Source: Pseudonocardia acidicola
GTDB taxonomy: Bacteria > Actinomycetota > Actinomycetes > Mycobacteriales > Pseudonocardiaceae
DNA length: 61,992 nucleotides
Direction of reading: 5' to 3'
NCBI RefSeq assembly: GCF_012911935.1
Contig: NZ_JAAXLA010000038.1
Coordinates: 1 to 61,992, forward strand
The notes under the pieces are model-generated. The model had not been told where the DNA came from and ran no database searches. It saw nothing but the letters and a program-made list of their open reading frames with translations. The position numbers and the translations under genes were made by a program. How positions within the stretch are numbered: position 1 is the stretch's first letter; the number at the start of each line of letters is the position of its first letter. Positions 51,898-61,992 of the stretch are shown here, piece after piece.

Positions 51898-52185
51898 TCA
51901 GCAGAACGGCGAGCACCCGGTGTAGAAGGTGCGCCCGTACTCCCCCCGCTTCTGATTGATGCGGTCGATCATTCTCTGGAGCTCCCGCTGGACATCCGAT
52001 TTCTGCAGCGGATGCGCCGGCGGTTGCGCGCAGATCGAATCACAGCCGGAGGGACCGTCGGCGGATGCGGTGTTTGCCATCGGGGTCGGCGTCGCGGGCG
52101 CGGCGAATGCCGGGGCCGCGCCGGCCAGGAGAATGATCCCTGCGAGGACGGCGCAGCTGAGCAGCCGGAAGAATGACGCCATCAC
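51898..52185 (-). CDS. Small secreted protein with four cysteines
   Basis: Protein of 95 residues with a Sec signal peptide (FFRLLSCAVLAGIILLAGAA, likely cleavage after AFA near residue 28). The mature part of about 67 residues has a Thr/Pro-rich start, CDSIC near 48, a charged helical segment (DVQRELQRMIDRINQKRGEY) and a C-terminal CSPFC. The two Cys pairs flanking a helix suggest two disulfides in an extracellular hairpin. GAGGGG stands 5 nt before the GTG at 52185; the ATG at 52182 is the alternative. Family unknown. Confidence 0.78.
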   Translation of the reverse strand: MMASFFRLLSCAVLAGIILLAGAAPAFAAPATPTPMANTASADGPSGCDSICAQPPAHPLQKSDVQRELQRMIDRINQKRGEYGRTFYTGCSPFC

Positions 52186-52335
52186 GAGGTCCCCTCAACC
52201 ATGGACGGCACAGGCGACCAAGGGTAGGGACAGCGGCGACATACGGGCAACGGCCCTGCGGTCGCACGTCCGTGCGCTGAATGCGCGACGATTCGCGGCG
52301 ATCGCCGTAATCGGGATCCGATGATTCCGGCCCGC

Positions 52336-55017
<2,682 letters not shown>

Positions 55018-55171
55018 TGGGAGCCTCCTGGACCTTCGGCGATTCTCGCATCGGTCGTCGCCCGGAGACTGAATTCAACTCGGTGTGCGCGCGATCGGCC
55101 AGCGGTGGCGCAGTGCGACATCCGGGCCGTGGGAGGCGGAACAGTCGCCCCCGCCCCCGCCGTCGACGGGA

Positions 55172-56074
55172 CTAGCTCAGCGCCGGGCCCAGGAAATCGG
55201 CGATCCGCGCATTGACGACGTCGGGTCGTTCCAACTGGAGGAAGTGCCCCGCGCCCTGGATCAGGTCGACGACGCTGCCCGCCGGGAGCGCGGCCCAGGC
55301 CGGGCCCACGAAGCCGGCGCCGATGCATCCGTCGTCGGCGCCGTGCAGGTAGAGCGTCGGGACGGCCGGGATGCCCAGCCAGTCCGCGTGCCGGGCGGCG
55401 TAGCGCGGGTCGCCCCTCCCCGGCCGCGGCATCGCCCGGTAGTAGCCGAGGGCCGCGCTGCGCCGCTCGGGCGTGGCCAGCGCCGCCGCCACCCGCGCCA
55501 CGTCGTCGCTGCCGTCGAAGCCCGGCGACCAAGCCGACCACAGCTGCGGCACGAGCCGCGGCAGCAGGCGCTCGGGGAGCCACGGCAGCTGGTTGAACAG
55601 CATGTACCAGCTGCGGCGGAGCTGGCCGGGCATCAGCTTCCAGTCGTAGGGCGGCCCGCCGGGCGCCGGGAGCGCGACCGCGGTGGGCGGCACCGCCAGA
55701 GCGACGATCCGGGAGAACGGCGCCGGGGCGTGCGCGCCCAGCGCGTGCACGGTGGCCGCACCCCAGTCGTGCCCGATCACCACGGCCCGGTCGTCGCCGC
55801 CGAGCGCCCGGTGCAGCTCGATGGCATCGTCCATGAGCGCACCGACCCGGTAGTCACCGTCGGCGGGCACGTCGGTCGGGGCGTATCCACGGGAGAACGG
55901 GGCGACCACCCGCCAGCCGCGGGCGGCGAGGAACGGGCCGAGGTACCGCCAGGTCCAGGCGGTGTCGGGGAACCCGTGCAGGCACAGCGCGAGCGGCCCG
56001 TCGTCCGGACCCCAGGACAGCGCGGACACGGTGAGGGCCGGCAGGTCGATCGACAGCTGTCGCGGCGCGTCCAC
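55172..56074 (-). CDS. Alpha/beta hydrolase, epoxide hydrolase-like
   Basis: Hydrolase of 300 residues. The oxyanion motif is LHGFPDTAWTW near residue 34; the nucleophile elbow GHDWGAATVHAL near 100 has Asp rather than Ser, as in epoxide hydrolases and haloalkane dehalogenases. The cap domain (about 130-220) contains SWYMLFNQLPWLPE and a GYYRAM segment with tyrosines that would activate the epoxide. The catalytic His is in GAGHFLQLERPD near 278. A lone leftward gene between ppdK and the malic enzyme gene. Substrate unknown. Confidence 0.88.
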   Translation of the reverse strand: MDAPRQLSIDLPALTVSALSWGPDDGPLALCLHGFPDTAWTWRYLGPFLAARGWRVVAPFSRGYAPTDVPADGDYRVGALMDDAIELHRALGGDDRAVVIGHDWGAATVHALGAHAPAPFSRIVALAVPPTAVALPAPGGPPYDWKLMPGQLRRSWYMLFNQLPWLPERLLPRLVPQLWSAWSPGFDGSDDVARVAAALATPERRSAALGYYRAMPRPGRGDPRYAARHADWLGIPAVPTLYLHGADDGCIGAGFVGPAWAALPAGSVVDLIQGAGHFLQLERPDVVNARIADFLGPALS

Positions 56075-56403
56075 CGCCGGAGGCTAACCGCTGCCGCCGC
56101 TGCACCGGCCCGGCCACACCCGAACGGGTGGACCGCGACGCGCAGACCGATCTCGGCCAACCCCGCCGCCCGCCGGGTTGTGCGGTCGGGGCTGCGGCCA
56201 TGCGGCGCGGTGCCATCGCTGAGGCGCCGGACCTTCGGCCCGGCGCGCACGGGCGTCCCGGCCCGGGACGCGGAGCCCCGCCCGGGCACTGTGATCGGCG
56301 TTCCCTCTGGCGTGTCCCGCTCCGGCGCGGCACGGTGGTGCAGCACGACGTCCGAAGGGGGGACGACCGGGCCCCGGGCGGACACGACCGGAAGGGGGCC
56401 GTC
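56075..56403. other. Divergent intergenic region, no gene seen
   Basis: About 329 bp between the epoxide-hydrolase-like gene and the malic enzyme gene. It is very GC-rich and its open frames are extensions of neighbouring shadows. It must contain the promoters of both genes. The right end carries GGAAGGGGG before the malic enzyme ATG. I see no strong palindrome or repeat. Confidence 0.5.
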
Positions 56404-58158
56404 ATGAACGTGGAACCCTACGAGCTGGTATCGACGCCGGACGGGATCACGGCGCGCATCCGGGCCCGCGGCCGGGCCGTCCTGGCCACCCCGATGATCA
56501 ATCGGGGCACGGCCTTCACCACCGAGGAGCGCGACGCACTCGGCCTGGCCGGCCTGCTGCCCGACGGCGTGTCCACGCCGGAGGGACAGCTGCGGCGGGT
56601 GTACGCGCAGTACCAGCGGGTCCCCGACGACCTGGCGCGCAACGTGTTCCTGGCCAACCTGCGCGACCGCAACGAGGTCCTGTTCTACGCACTGCTGGCC
56701 GCGCACCTGCCGGAGATGCTGCCGATCGTCTACACCCCGACGATCGGGCAGGCCATCGAGCGCTACAGCCACGAGTACCACCGCCCGCGCGGGGTGTACC
56801 TGTCGATCGACCGGCCGCAGGACGTCGAGCAGTCGTTCCGCAACTTCGGCCTCGGACCGGACGACGTCGATCTCATCGTGGCCACCGACGCCGAGGGCAT
56901 CCTCGGGATCGGTGACCAGGGAGTCGGCGGGATCGAGATCGCGATCGGCAAGCTGTCGGTCTACACCGCGGCCGCGGGGATCCATCCGAACCGGGTGATC
57001 CCCGTCGTGCTCGACGTGGGCACCGACAACCGCGCCCTGCTCGACGACGATCTCTACCTCGGCCACCGCGGCCCGCGGGTCCGCGACCAGCGCTACGACG
57101 ACCTGATCGAGACCTACGTGACCACGGCGTCGCGGCTGTTCCCGCACGCGATGCTGCACTGGGAGGACTTCGGCGCCGGCAACGCCCGCCGCATCCTCCA
57201 GCTGTACGCCGGCCGGTACTGCACGTTCAACGACGACATGCAGGGCACCGCCGCCGTCGTGCTGGCCGCGGCGTTCTCCGCGGTGCGCACGGCCGGAACA
57301 CGGATGCGCGACCAGCACGTCGTGGTCCACGGTGCCGGCACCGCCGGCCTGGGCATCGCCGACATGATGCGCGAGGTCATGATCGGTGAAGGGCTGTCCG
57401 AGCAGGAGGCGACCAGCCGATTCTGGGCGCTGGGCAGCCGCGGCCTGCTCGTCGACGACTCCAGCCGGCTGCGCGACTTCCAGCTTCCCTACGCCCGGCC
57501 GGCCGCACAGGTCGCCGGGTGGCCGGGGGCCGGCGCGGGCGGAGGCGGGGTCGACCTGGCCACCGTCGTGGAGCATGTCCGGCCGACGATGCTGATCGGC
57601 ACCTCCGCGCAGGCCGGCGCGTTCAGCGAGCCGGTCGTCAAGCAGATGGCCGCACACACCGAGCGGCCGATCATCATGCCGCTGTCCAACCCGACGCCGC
57701 GGGCCGAGGCGCTGCCCGCCGACCTGCTCGCCTGGACCGACGGGCGCGCGCTGATCGCGACCGGCAGCCCGTTCGCACCGGTGCCGCACGGGACGCGGAC
57801 CCACCGCATCGCCCAGGCGAACAACGCCCTGGTCTTCCCCGGCATCGGACTGGGAGTCACGGTCGCCCGGGCCCGCCGGGTCAGCGACGGGATGATCGCC
57901 GCCGCGGCCGGCGCCGTCGCCCGACTGGCCGCGACCGGTTCGGGTGACCGCGACGGCGACGACGCCGCCGCGCCAGGCCCCGGGGCGGCCCTGCTGCCAC
58001 CGATCGAGGACCTCTGGTCGGTGTCCGCGGCCGTCGCCGCCGCCGTGGTCCGGGCCGCGGTCGACGAGGGCCTCGCCCAGGTTCCGGTGACCGATCCGGA
58101 CAAGCAGGTCGAGCAGGCCATGTGGCGGCCCCGGTACCCCCGGATCGAGGTGTGCTGA
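56404..58158 (+). CDS. NAD-dependent malic enzyme
   Basis: Oxidative decarboxylation of malate to pyruvate and CO2 by the large (SfcA/MaeA-type) enzyme, 584 residues. LPIVYTPTIGQAIERYSHEY near 105-124 includes the catalytic Tyr, GVGGIEIAIGKLSVYTAAAG near 178-197 the catalytic Lys, HWEDFGAGNARRI near 255 metal acids, and FNDDMQGTAAVVLAA near 277. The NAD fold is HGAGTAGLGIADMM near 310; SNPTPRAEALPADLLAW near 430 and QANNALVFPGIGLGV near 472 are conserved. The last 60 residues contain an Ala/Gly/Asp-rich insert. The ATG at 56404 follows GGAAGGGGG. Confidence 0.95.
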   Translation: MNVEPYELVSTPDGITARIRARGRAVLATPMINRGTAFTTEERDALGLAGLLPDGVSTPEGQLRRVYAQYQRVPDDLARNVFLANLRDRNEVLFYALLAAHLPEMLPIVYTPTIGQAIERYSHEYHRPRGVYLSIDRPQDVEQSFRNFGLGPDDVDLIVATDAEGILGIGDQGVGGIEIAIGKLSVYTAAAGIHPNRVIPVVLDVGTDNRALLDDDLYLGHRGPRVRDQRYDDLIETYVTTASRLFPHAMLHWEDFGAGNARRILQLYAGRYCTFNDDMQGTAAVVLAAAFSAVRTAGTRMRDQHVVVHGAGTAGLGIADMMREVMIGEGLSEQEATSRFWALGSRGLLVDDSSRLRDFQLPYARPAAQVAGWPGAGAGGGGVDLATVVEHVRPTMLIGTSAQAGAFSEPVVKQMAAHTERPIIMPLSNPTPRAEALPADLLAWTDGRALIATGSPFAPVPHGTRTHRIAQANNALVFPGIGLGVTVARARRVSDGMIAAAAGAVARLAATGSGDRDGDDAAAPGPGAALLPPIEDLWSVSAAVAAAVVRAAVDEGLAQVPVTDPDKQVEQAMWRPRYPRIEVC

Positions 58159-58164
58159 CGCATT

Positions 58165-58198
58165 TTGCCCGGGCGTGAAGGACGGTTGGTCCGGGCAA
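58165..58198 (+). terminator. Hairpin after the malic enzyme gene
   Basis: TTGCCCGG (58165-58172) pairs with CCGGGCAA (58191-58198) around an 18-nt loop, beginning 7 bp after the stop codon and preceded by a short T-run. Likely terminator. Confidence 0.6.
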
Positions 58199-58255
58199 GA
58201 GGATCTGCTCCGCAGAACCGGGCGAAACGTACGCTCACCCGGACGGACCAGGGGC

Positions 58256-58277
58256 GTTCACGATGCATTCACACTCG
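58256..58277 (+). promoter_or_regulatory. PHO-box-like direct repeat ahead of the secreted phosphodiesterase
   Basis: Two tandem 11-nt units, GTTCACGATGC (58256-58266) and ATTCACACTCG (58267-58277), resemble the GTTCACC-type direct repeats bound by PhoP in Streptomyces. The units share TTCAC at the same phase. They lie about 100 bp upstream of the start; TATACA at 58294-58299 is a candidate -10. This would put the phosphatase-like gene under phosphate limitation control. Confidence 0.6.
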
Positions 58278-58323
58278 GGACGGTAGCGCGCCGTATACAC
58301 GCCGTAGTCATTCCTCCGCACTC

Positions 58324-58347
58324 GTCCGGGTGACCCGACACCCGGAC
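58324..58347 (+). repeat. Leader hairpin and repeated CACCCGGACGGA
   Basis: GTCCGGGTG (58324-58332) pairs perfectly with CACCCGGAC (58339-58347) around a 6-nt loop, 22 nt before the phosphodiesterase ATG. The right arm begins a 12-mer, CACCCGGACGGA, that is also found at 58236-58247, upstream of the PHO-box-like repeat. Confidence 0.55.
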
Positions 58348-58369
58348 GGACACGAAGCGGAGGACTTTC

Positions 58370-60025
58370 ATGCGCATGTCGTTGAAGGCGCTGGCGCGCC
58401 CGGCGGTGGCGGCGGGGGTGGCGATACTCGCGGTCGGCGGGGCCACCACCGCGGCACTCGCCGCCCCGGCCCAGGACAACGACGGCGGACGGCACGTGCT
58501 GCTGATCTCGGTCGACGGTCTGCACCAGTCCGATCTGGACTGGTACGTCGCGCACCGCCCGCAGTCTGCGCTCGCGAAGCTGACCAGGTCCGGAGTGGAC
58601 TACACCAAGGCATCCACTCCGCTCCCGTCCGACTCGTTCCCCGGCATGATCGCCCAGGCGACCGGGGGCAACCCCAAGACGACCGGGATCTACTACGACA
58701 GCGTCTACAACCGCGCGCTACTGCCGGCGGGGACGACCTCGTGCGCCGGCAAGGCACTCGGCGCCGACGTCGAGCTGACCGAGGCCGCCGACCGCAACCA
58801 GAACGTCCTCGACGCCGGTCAGGGTCTCGCGGGGCTGCCCAGCAGCATCCTGCAGATGACCGGTCAGCCGCAGTCGGTGCTCGACCCGTCGAAGCTGCCG
58901 GTCGACCCGAAGACCTGCAAGCCGGTGTACCCGCACCAGTACCTGCCGGTGAACACCATCTTCGAGGTGGCCCGGGCGCACGGGCTGCGCACCGCGTGGT
59001 CGGACAAGCACCCCGCCTACGAGATCCTCGACGGGCCGTCGGGCACCGGGGTGCAGGACCTGTTCACCCCGGAGATCAACAGCCAGGCCGCCGGTTCACC
59101 GGCCGGGGACGACTGGACGATGGACAACCTCAAGACCCAGCAGTACGACGGGTACAAGGCCCAGGCCGTCCGCAACGAGCTCGACGGCTACGACCACTCC
59201 CGCACCGCGAAGGTCGGCGTCCCGGGGATCCTGGGGATGAACTTCCAGACGGTGTCCACCGCGCAGAAGCTGACGACGTCGGACGGCGCGCCGGGCGGCT
59301 ACCTCGCCGATGGGGTGACCCCCGGTCCGGTGCTGTCCAAGGCGCTGGACTTCGTGGACTCCCAGCTCGGCAGCTTCGTCTCCGAGATCAACGCCCAGCA
59401 CCTGCAGGACAGCACGACGATCATCGTGTCGGCCAAGCACGGCCAGTCCCCGACCCAGCCCGCGGCGCTGAACCGCATCGACGACGGGCCGATCCTGGCC
59501 GGGCTGAACGCGGCGTGGAAGGCGGCGCACAAGGGGGCCGGCGACCTCGTCGCGCACTCCACCGACGACGACGGCATGCTGCTGTGGCTCACCGACCACT
59601 CGCAGGCCGCCGCCGACTTCGCCCGCACCTATCTGCTCGCGCAGAAGGGCAACGGGAACGACATCACCGGCAAGCCGAAGCCCTTCACCTCGTCCGGGCT
59701 GACGCAGGTCTACGCCGGCCAGGGGGCCGCCGGCTTCTTCCAGACGGCCCCGGGTGACACCCGGGTGCCCGACGTCGTCGGGATCGCCCAGCACGGCGTG
59801 GTGTTCACCGGCGGCAAGAGCAAGATCGCCGAGCACGGCGGGGCCGACCCGCAGGACCGCAACGTCCCGATCGTCGTCTCGGGCGCCGGTTTCGGCCACG
59901 GCCAGAAGGTCGACGCGCCGGTGGAGACGACCCGGATCGCCCCGACCGTGCTGCGCGCACTCGGGCTGAACCCGGATGAGCTGCAGGCGGTGCAGCGCGA
60001 GCACACCGAGGCGCTGAACCCCTGA
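58370..60025 (+). CDS. Secreted alkaline-phosphatase-superfamily phosphodiesterase
   Basis: Exported protein of 551 residues. A Sec signal (LARPAVAAGVAILAVGGATTA) ends near ALA-AP at residue 32. The domain is of the nucleotide pyrophosphatase / phosphodiesterase type: metal Asp in LLISVDGLHQSD near 48, nucleophile region TPLPSDSFPGM near 83, SDKHPAYEIL near 210, and metal histidines in VSAKHGQSP near 363 and AEHGGADPQDRNVPIVV near 485. It should cleave phosphodiesters or release phosphate outside the cell. GGAGG precedes the ATG at 58370. The PHO-box-like repeat upstream fits a phosphate-scavenging role. Confidence 0.92.
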   Translation: MRMSLKALARPAVAAGVAILAVGGATTAALAAPAQDNDGGRHVLLISVDGLHQSDLDWYVAHRPQSALAKLTRSGVDYTKASTPLPSDSFPGMIAQATGGNPKTTGIYYDSVYNRALLPAGTTSCAGKALGADVELTEAADRNQNVLDAGQGLAGLPSSILQMTGQPQSVLDPSKLPVDPKTCKPVYPHQYLPVNTIFEVARAHGLRTAWSDKHPAYEILDGPSGTGVQDLFTPEINSQAAGSPAGDDWTMDNLKTQQYDGYKAQAVRNELDGYDHSRTAKVGVPGILGMNFQTVSTAQKLTTSDGAPGGYLADGVTPGPVLSKALDFVDSQLGSFVSEINAQHLQDSTTIIVSAKHGQSPTQPAALNRIDDGPILAGLNAAWKAAHKGAGDLVAHSTDDDGMLLWLTDHSQAAADFARTYLLAQKGNGNDITGKPKPFTSSGLTQVYAGQGAAGFFQTAPGDTRVPDVVGIAQHGVVFTGGKSKIAEHGGADPQDRNVPIVVSGAGFGHGQKVDAPVETTRIAPTVLRALGLNPDELQAVQREHTEALNP

Positions 60026-60032
60026 GCGCCTT

Positions 60033-60066
60033 GCGTGGCGCGGGCCGTCGCCGGCCCGCGTCACGC
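60033..60066. terminator. Bidirectional hairpin terminator
   Basis: GCGTGGCGCGGGCCG (60033-60047) pairs with 60052-60066 with a single mismatch and a TCGC loop. It starts 8 bp after the phosphodiesterase stop and overlaps the stop codon of the convergent MarR gene. Confidence 0.85.
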
Positions 60067-60552
60067 GTCGGGGATCGTGCTCTGGGCCAGGCGCAGCTTG
60101 TCGCAGAGCTGCGCCAAGGTCCGCAGCTCCTCGTCGTCGAGGGCCGGGCCGAGGTAGCGGCGGATGCTGGCGGCGTGGCGCTGCCCGATCCGCCGCTGCA
60201 TCGCCGCGCCGGCCTCGGTGAGGACGACGACGGTGCCGCGGCGGTCCACCGGGTCGGGCTCACGGGTCACGTACCCGGCGGACTCCAGGCGCTCGACCAT
60301 CCGGGACAGCGACGGCTGGGTCAGCAGGATCTCCCGGTTCAGCTCCCGCAGTCGCGCCCGGCCGCCCGCGCAGCGGCTGAGCGTGAACAGTGCGTCGTAC
60401 TCGCGCATGCTGATCGGATCCCAGACGTCGTCGTCGGCCAACCGGCGCAGCAACGTCACCTGGGCGCGCAGCAGCGCCTCCCACGAGTCGACCGCGGCCC
60501 GGGTACTGCCGGGCGTGGCCGGCTCAGACCGCGGCGCGGACGTCGAGGTCAC
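60061..60552 (-). CDS. MarR family transcriptional regulator
   Basis: Winged helix-turn-helix regulator of 163 residues. ISMREYDALFTLSRCAGGRARL near 48 leads into the recognition helix LTQPSLSRMVERLESAGYV near 75-93 and the wing EPDPVDRRGTVVVLTEAG near 95-112; dimer helices form both ends. The GTG at 60552 gives a normal length. The first 29 bases overlap the 3' end of the LLM gene, so both are in one leftward operon and the regulator probably controls its own promoter. Ligands of this family are often phenolic acids. Confidence 0.9.
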   Translation of the reverse strand: MTSTSAPRSEPATPGSTRAAVDSWEALLRAQVTLLRRLADDDVWDPISMREYDALFTLSRCAGGRARLRELNREILLTQPSLSRMVERLESAGYVTREPDPVDRRGTVVVLTEAGAAMQRRIGQRHAASIRRYLGPALDDEELRTLAQLCDKLRLAQSTIPDA

Positions 60553-61630
60553 GGCCTGCCTCCCGGGCGGCGAGCCGGCTCGCGTGCGTCGGCGGGTCGG
60601 CCGGAACGTGCGCCGGGCGCCGGGCGTCGAACTCCGCGCGCAGCGTCGGCGCGATCTCACCGAGCATGTCCAGCTGCTCCAGCACGGTCTTGAGCGGCAG
60701 ACCCGCGTGGTCGACGAGGAACAGCTGGCGCTGGTAGTCGCCGAAGTGATCGCGGAAGGTCAGCGTCTTCTCGATGACCTCCTGCGGGCTGCCGACGGTC
60801 AGCGGGGTCTGCGCGGTGAAGTCCTCCATCGACGGGCCGTGGCCGTAGACCGGGGCGTTGTCGAAGTAGGGCCGGAACTCGTTCCAGGCGTCCTGGGAGT
60901 TGCGCCGCATGAAGAACTGACCGCCGAGGCCGACGATCGCCTGGTCCGCGCGCCCGTGCCCGTAGTGCTCGAAGCGCTCGCGGTACAGGTTGATCAGCCG
61001 CGTGTAGTGCGACGCGGGCCAGAAGATGTTGTTGGCGAAGAATCCGTCCCCGAAGTACGCGGCGATCTCCGCGACCTCCGGGGTGCGGATCGACCCGTGC
61101 CAGACGAACGGCGGGATCCCGTCGAGCGGGCGCGGCGTGGCGGTGAATCCCTTCAGCGGGGTGCGGAAGCGGCCCTGCCAGTCGACCACGTCCTCATCCC
61201 ACAGCCGGCGCAGCAGCTGGTAGTTCTCGACCGTCAGCGGCACGCCGTCGGCGATGTCCTGACCGAACCAGGGGTAGACCGGCGCGGTGTTGCCGCGGCC
61301 GAGCATGAGGTCCACCCGGCCGTCGGCCAGGTGCTGCAGCATGGCGTAGTCCTCGGCGATCTTCACCGGGTCGTTGGTCGTGATCAGCGTGGTCGACGTC
61401 GACAAGGTCAGCGTCGAGGTGCGGGCGGCGATGTGACCGAGCAGCGTCGTCGGCGACGACGGCACGAACGGCGGGTTGTGGTGCTCACCGGTCGCGAACA
61501 CGTCCAGGCCGACGGCCTCGGCGTGCTCGGCGATGGTGACCATCGCCTTGATGCGCTCGTGCTCGGTCGGCGTGCGGCCGGTGGTCGGGTCGGTGGTGAC
61601 GTCACCGACGGTGAAGATCCCGATCTGCAT
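60524..61630 (-). CDS. LLM class monooxygenase (CE1758-like)
   Basis: Luciferase-like FMN-dependent monooxygenase of 368 residues. The N-terminus QIGIFTVGDVTTDPTTGRTP, FATGEHHNPPFVPSSPTTLL near 46-65, LSTSTTLITTNDPVKIAEDY near 75-94 and LADGRVDLMLGRGNTAPVYPW near 100-120 are distinctive of the CE1758-type subgroup. The C-terminal 25 residues (PADPPTHASRLAAREAG) extend past the barrel. Overlaps the MarR gene, and is divergent from the gene entering at 61807. Substrate unknown. Confidence 0.9.
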   Translation of the reverse strand: MQIGIFTVGDVTTDPTTGRTPTEHERIKAMVTIAEHAEAVGLDVFATGEHHNPPFVPSSPTTLLGHIAARTSTLTLSTSTTLITTNDPVKIAEDYAMLQHLADGRVDLMLGRGNTAPVYPWFGQDIADGVPLTVENYQLLRRLWDEDVVDWQGRFRTPLKGFTATPRPLDGIPPFVWHGSIRTPEVAEIAAYFGDGFFANNIFWPASHYTRLINLYRERFEHYGHGRADQAIVGLGGQFFMRRNSQDAWNEFRPYFDNAPVYGHGPSMEDFTAQTPLTVGSPQEVIEKTLTFRDHFGDYQRQLFLVDHAGLPLKTVLEQLDMLGEIAPTLRAEFDARRPAHVPADPPTHASRLAAREAGRDLDVRAAV

Positions 61631-61764
61631 GTCCTACTCCTTCGACACCGCCTCGACCCCAGTGTCGGTGCAGTCGATGCGTTTGCATGGATATCGAGCT
61701 CAACCATCGGCCCGGCCCACGTATTCCCGGCCACGACGCGTGTCCCATACGAAACCTCACCTCT

Positions 61765-61770
61765 TATAGT
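61765..61770 (+). promoter_or_regulatory. Putative -10 box of the gene at 61807
   Basis: TATAGT, the best match to a vegetative -10 in the window, lies 36 nt before the ATG at 61807 in the region divergent from the LLM-marR operon. A TCGAT...ATCGA inverted repeat nearby (about 61675-61698) could be the MarR operator. Confidence 0.5.
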
Positions 61771-61806
61771 GAACGGACCTGTACACAACCCCGAGGTGGT
61801 TCCGTA

Positions 61807-61992
61807 TGACCGACGTGCTGGATTCCGCGAGCCCGATCCCCGCGGACGGATCGACGGGCTCCGGCTCGGAGGCGGTGGCCGCCTTGATCATGGAGCTGCA
61901 GGCGGTCGGGCTGCGGATCGAAACCGAACTGGAGACCTCCCGCAAGGGCGGCGCCGGCCCCTCCGACTCCGGCATGCTCTGGATCGAAGGCG
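61807..61992 (+). CDS. N-terminal fragment of an unidentified protein
   Basis: The ATG at 61807 opens a frame that runs off the window; 62 residues are visible. The first 20 are Ser/Asp/Pro-rich, followed by the helix EAVAALIMELQAVGLRIETELE and then TSRKGGAGPSDSGMLWIEG. The RKGGAGP segment suggests a structured catalytic or binding loop; I have a weak recollection of similar segments ahead of radical-SAM domains but cannot support the call. It is divergent from a MarR-LLM operon. Confidence 0.6.

Overview
The window is about 62 kb of very GC-rich DNA with gene features typical of a high-GC actinobacterium: frequent GTG and TTG starts, 1-4 bp stop/start overlaps, Tat-dependent lipoproteins, and the conserved SCO1664 / DUF3090 / MSMEG_4193 / UppP block. 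A dispersed hairpin that reads through as 'ALLAL..SKATPM' and the catabolic content suggest a Pseudonocardia-like member of the Pseudonocardiaceae; that placement is an inference. I see no rRNA, transposase, phage gene, integrase or CRISPR array. One tRNA (Leu, GAG) is present.

Layout. 1-7.0 kb: a PLP dehydratase, a flavoprotein monooxygenase, then a leftward set (polysaccharide-deacetylase-like lipoprotein, YVTN beta-propeller lipoprotein, DUF2127 membrane protein), an acyl-CoA synthetase and a GNAT enzyme. 7.3-16.1 kb: an aromatic-catabolism block with an MhpB-type extradiol dioxygenase, a ring-fission hydrolase, an isochorismatase-like protein, a YciI-like protein, a divergent GntR regulator, three luciferase-like monooxygenases (LLM) and an MFS transporter. 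16.2-20.8 kb: an anchored esterase, 6-phosphogluconate dehydrogenase, a broken O-methyltransferase and a second deacetylase. 21-24.1 kb: a two-component HpaB/HpaC-type flavin monooxygenase with another LLM protein. 24.2-26.2 kb: a phosphatase, then YgiD and DoxX. 26.4-35.5 kb: the conserved actinobacterial block, aldo/keto-reductase-like protein, DUF5703, quinone reductase, SDR, M20 peptidase, tRNA-Leu and an AarF/ABC1 kinase.

35.5-42.7 kb: a gene-poor 785-bp stretch, a Gly/Asn-rich secreted protein, a small zinc-binding protein, an SDR, a Mut7-C RNase-domain protein, an amidohydrolase with a coupled Cys-containing microprotein, and an OafA-type acyltransferase. 42.7-49.7 kb: a complete histidine-utilisation operon (hutH-hutU-M20 amidohydrolase-hutF-hutI). 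49.8-62 kb: an LLM oxidoreductase, SixA-like phosphatase, several small proteins, pyruvate phosphate dikinase, an epoxide-hydrolase-like enzyme, NAD-malic enzyme, a secreted phosphodiesterase behind a PHO-box-like repeat, a MarR regulator with an LLM monooxygenase, and a gene cut by the window end.

The most interesting pattern is a shared box, CTAGCAT(T/G)C(C/T)AG, found once ahead of each catabolic unit (10080, 14261, 20949). It links twelve genes in five transcripts into one apparent regulon next to the GntR gene. Phenol hydroxylation (HpaB/HpaC), extradiol cleavage (MhpB) and ring-fission hydrolysis form a plausible core, with up to four LLM flavoenzymes acting on an unknown substrate.
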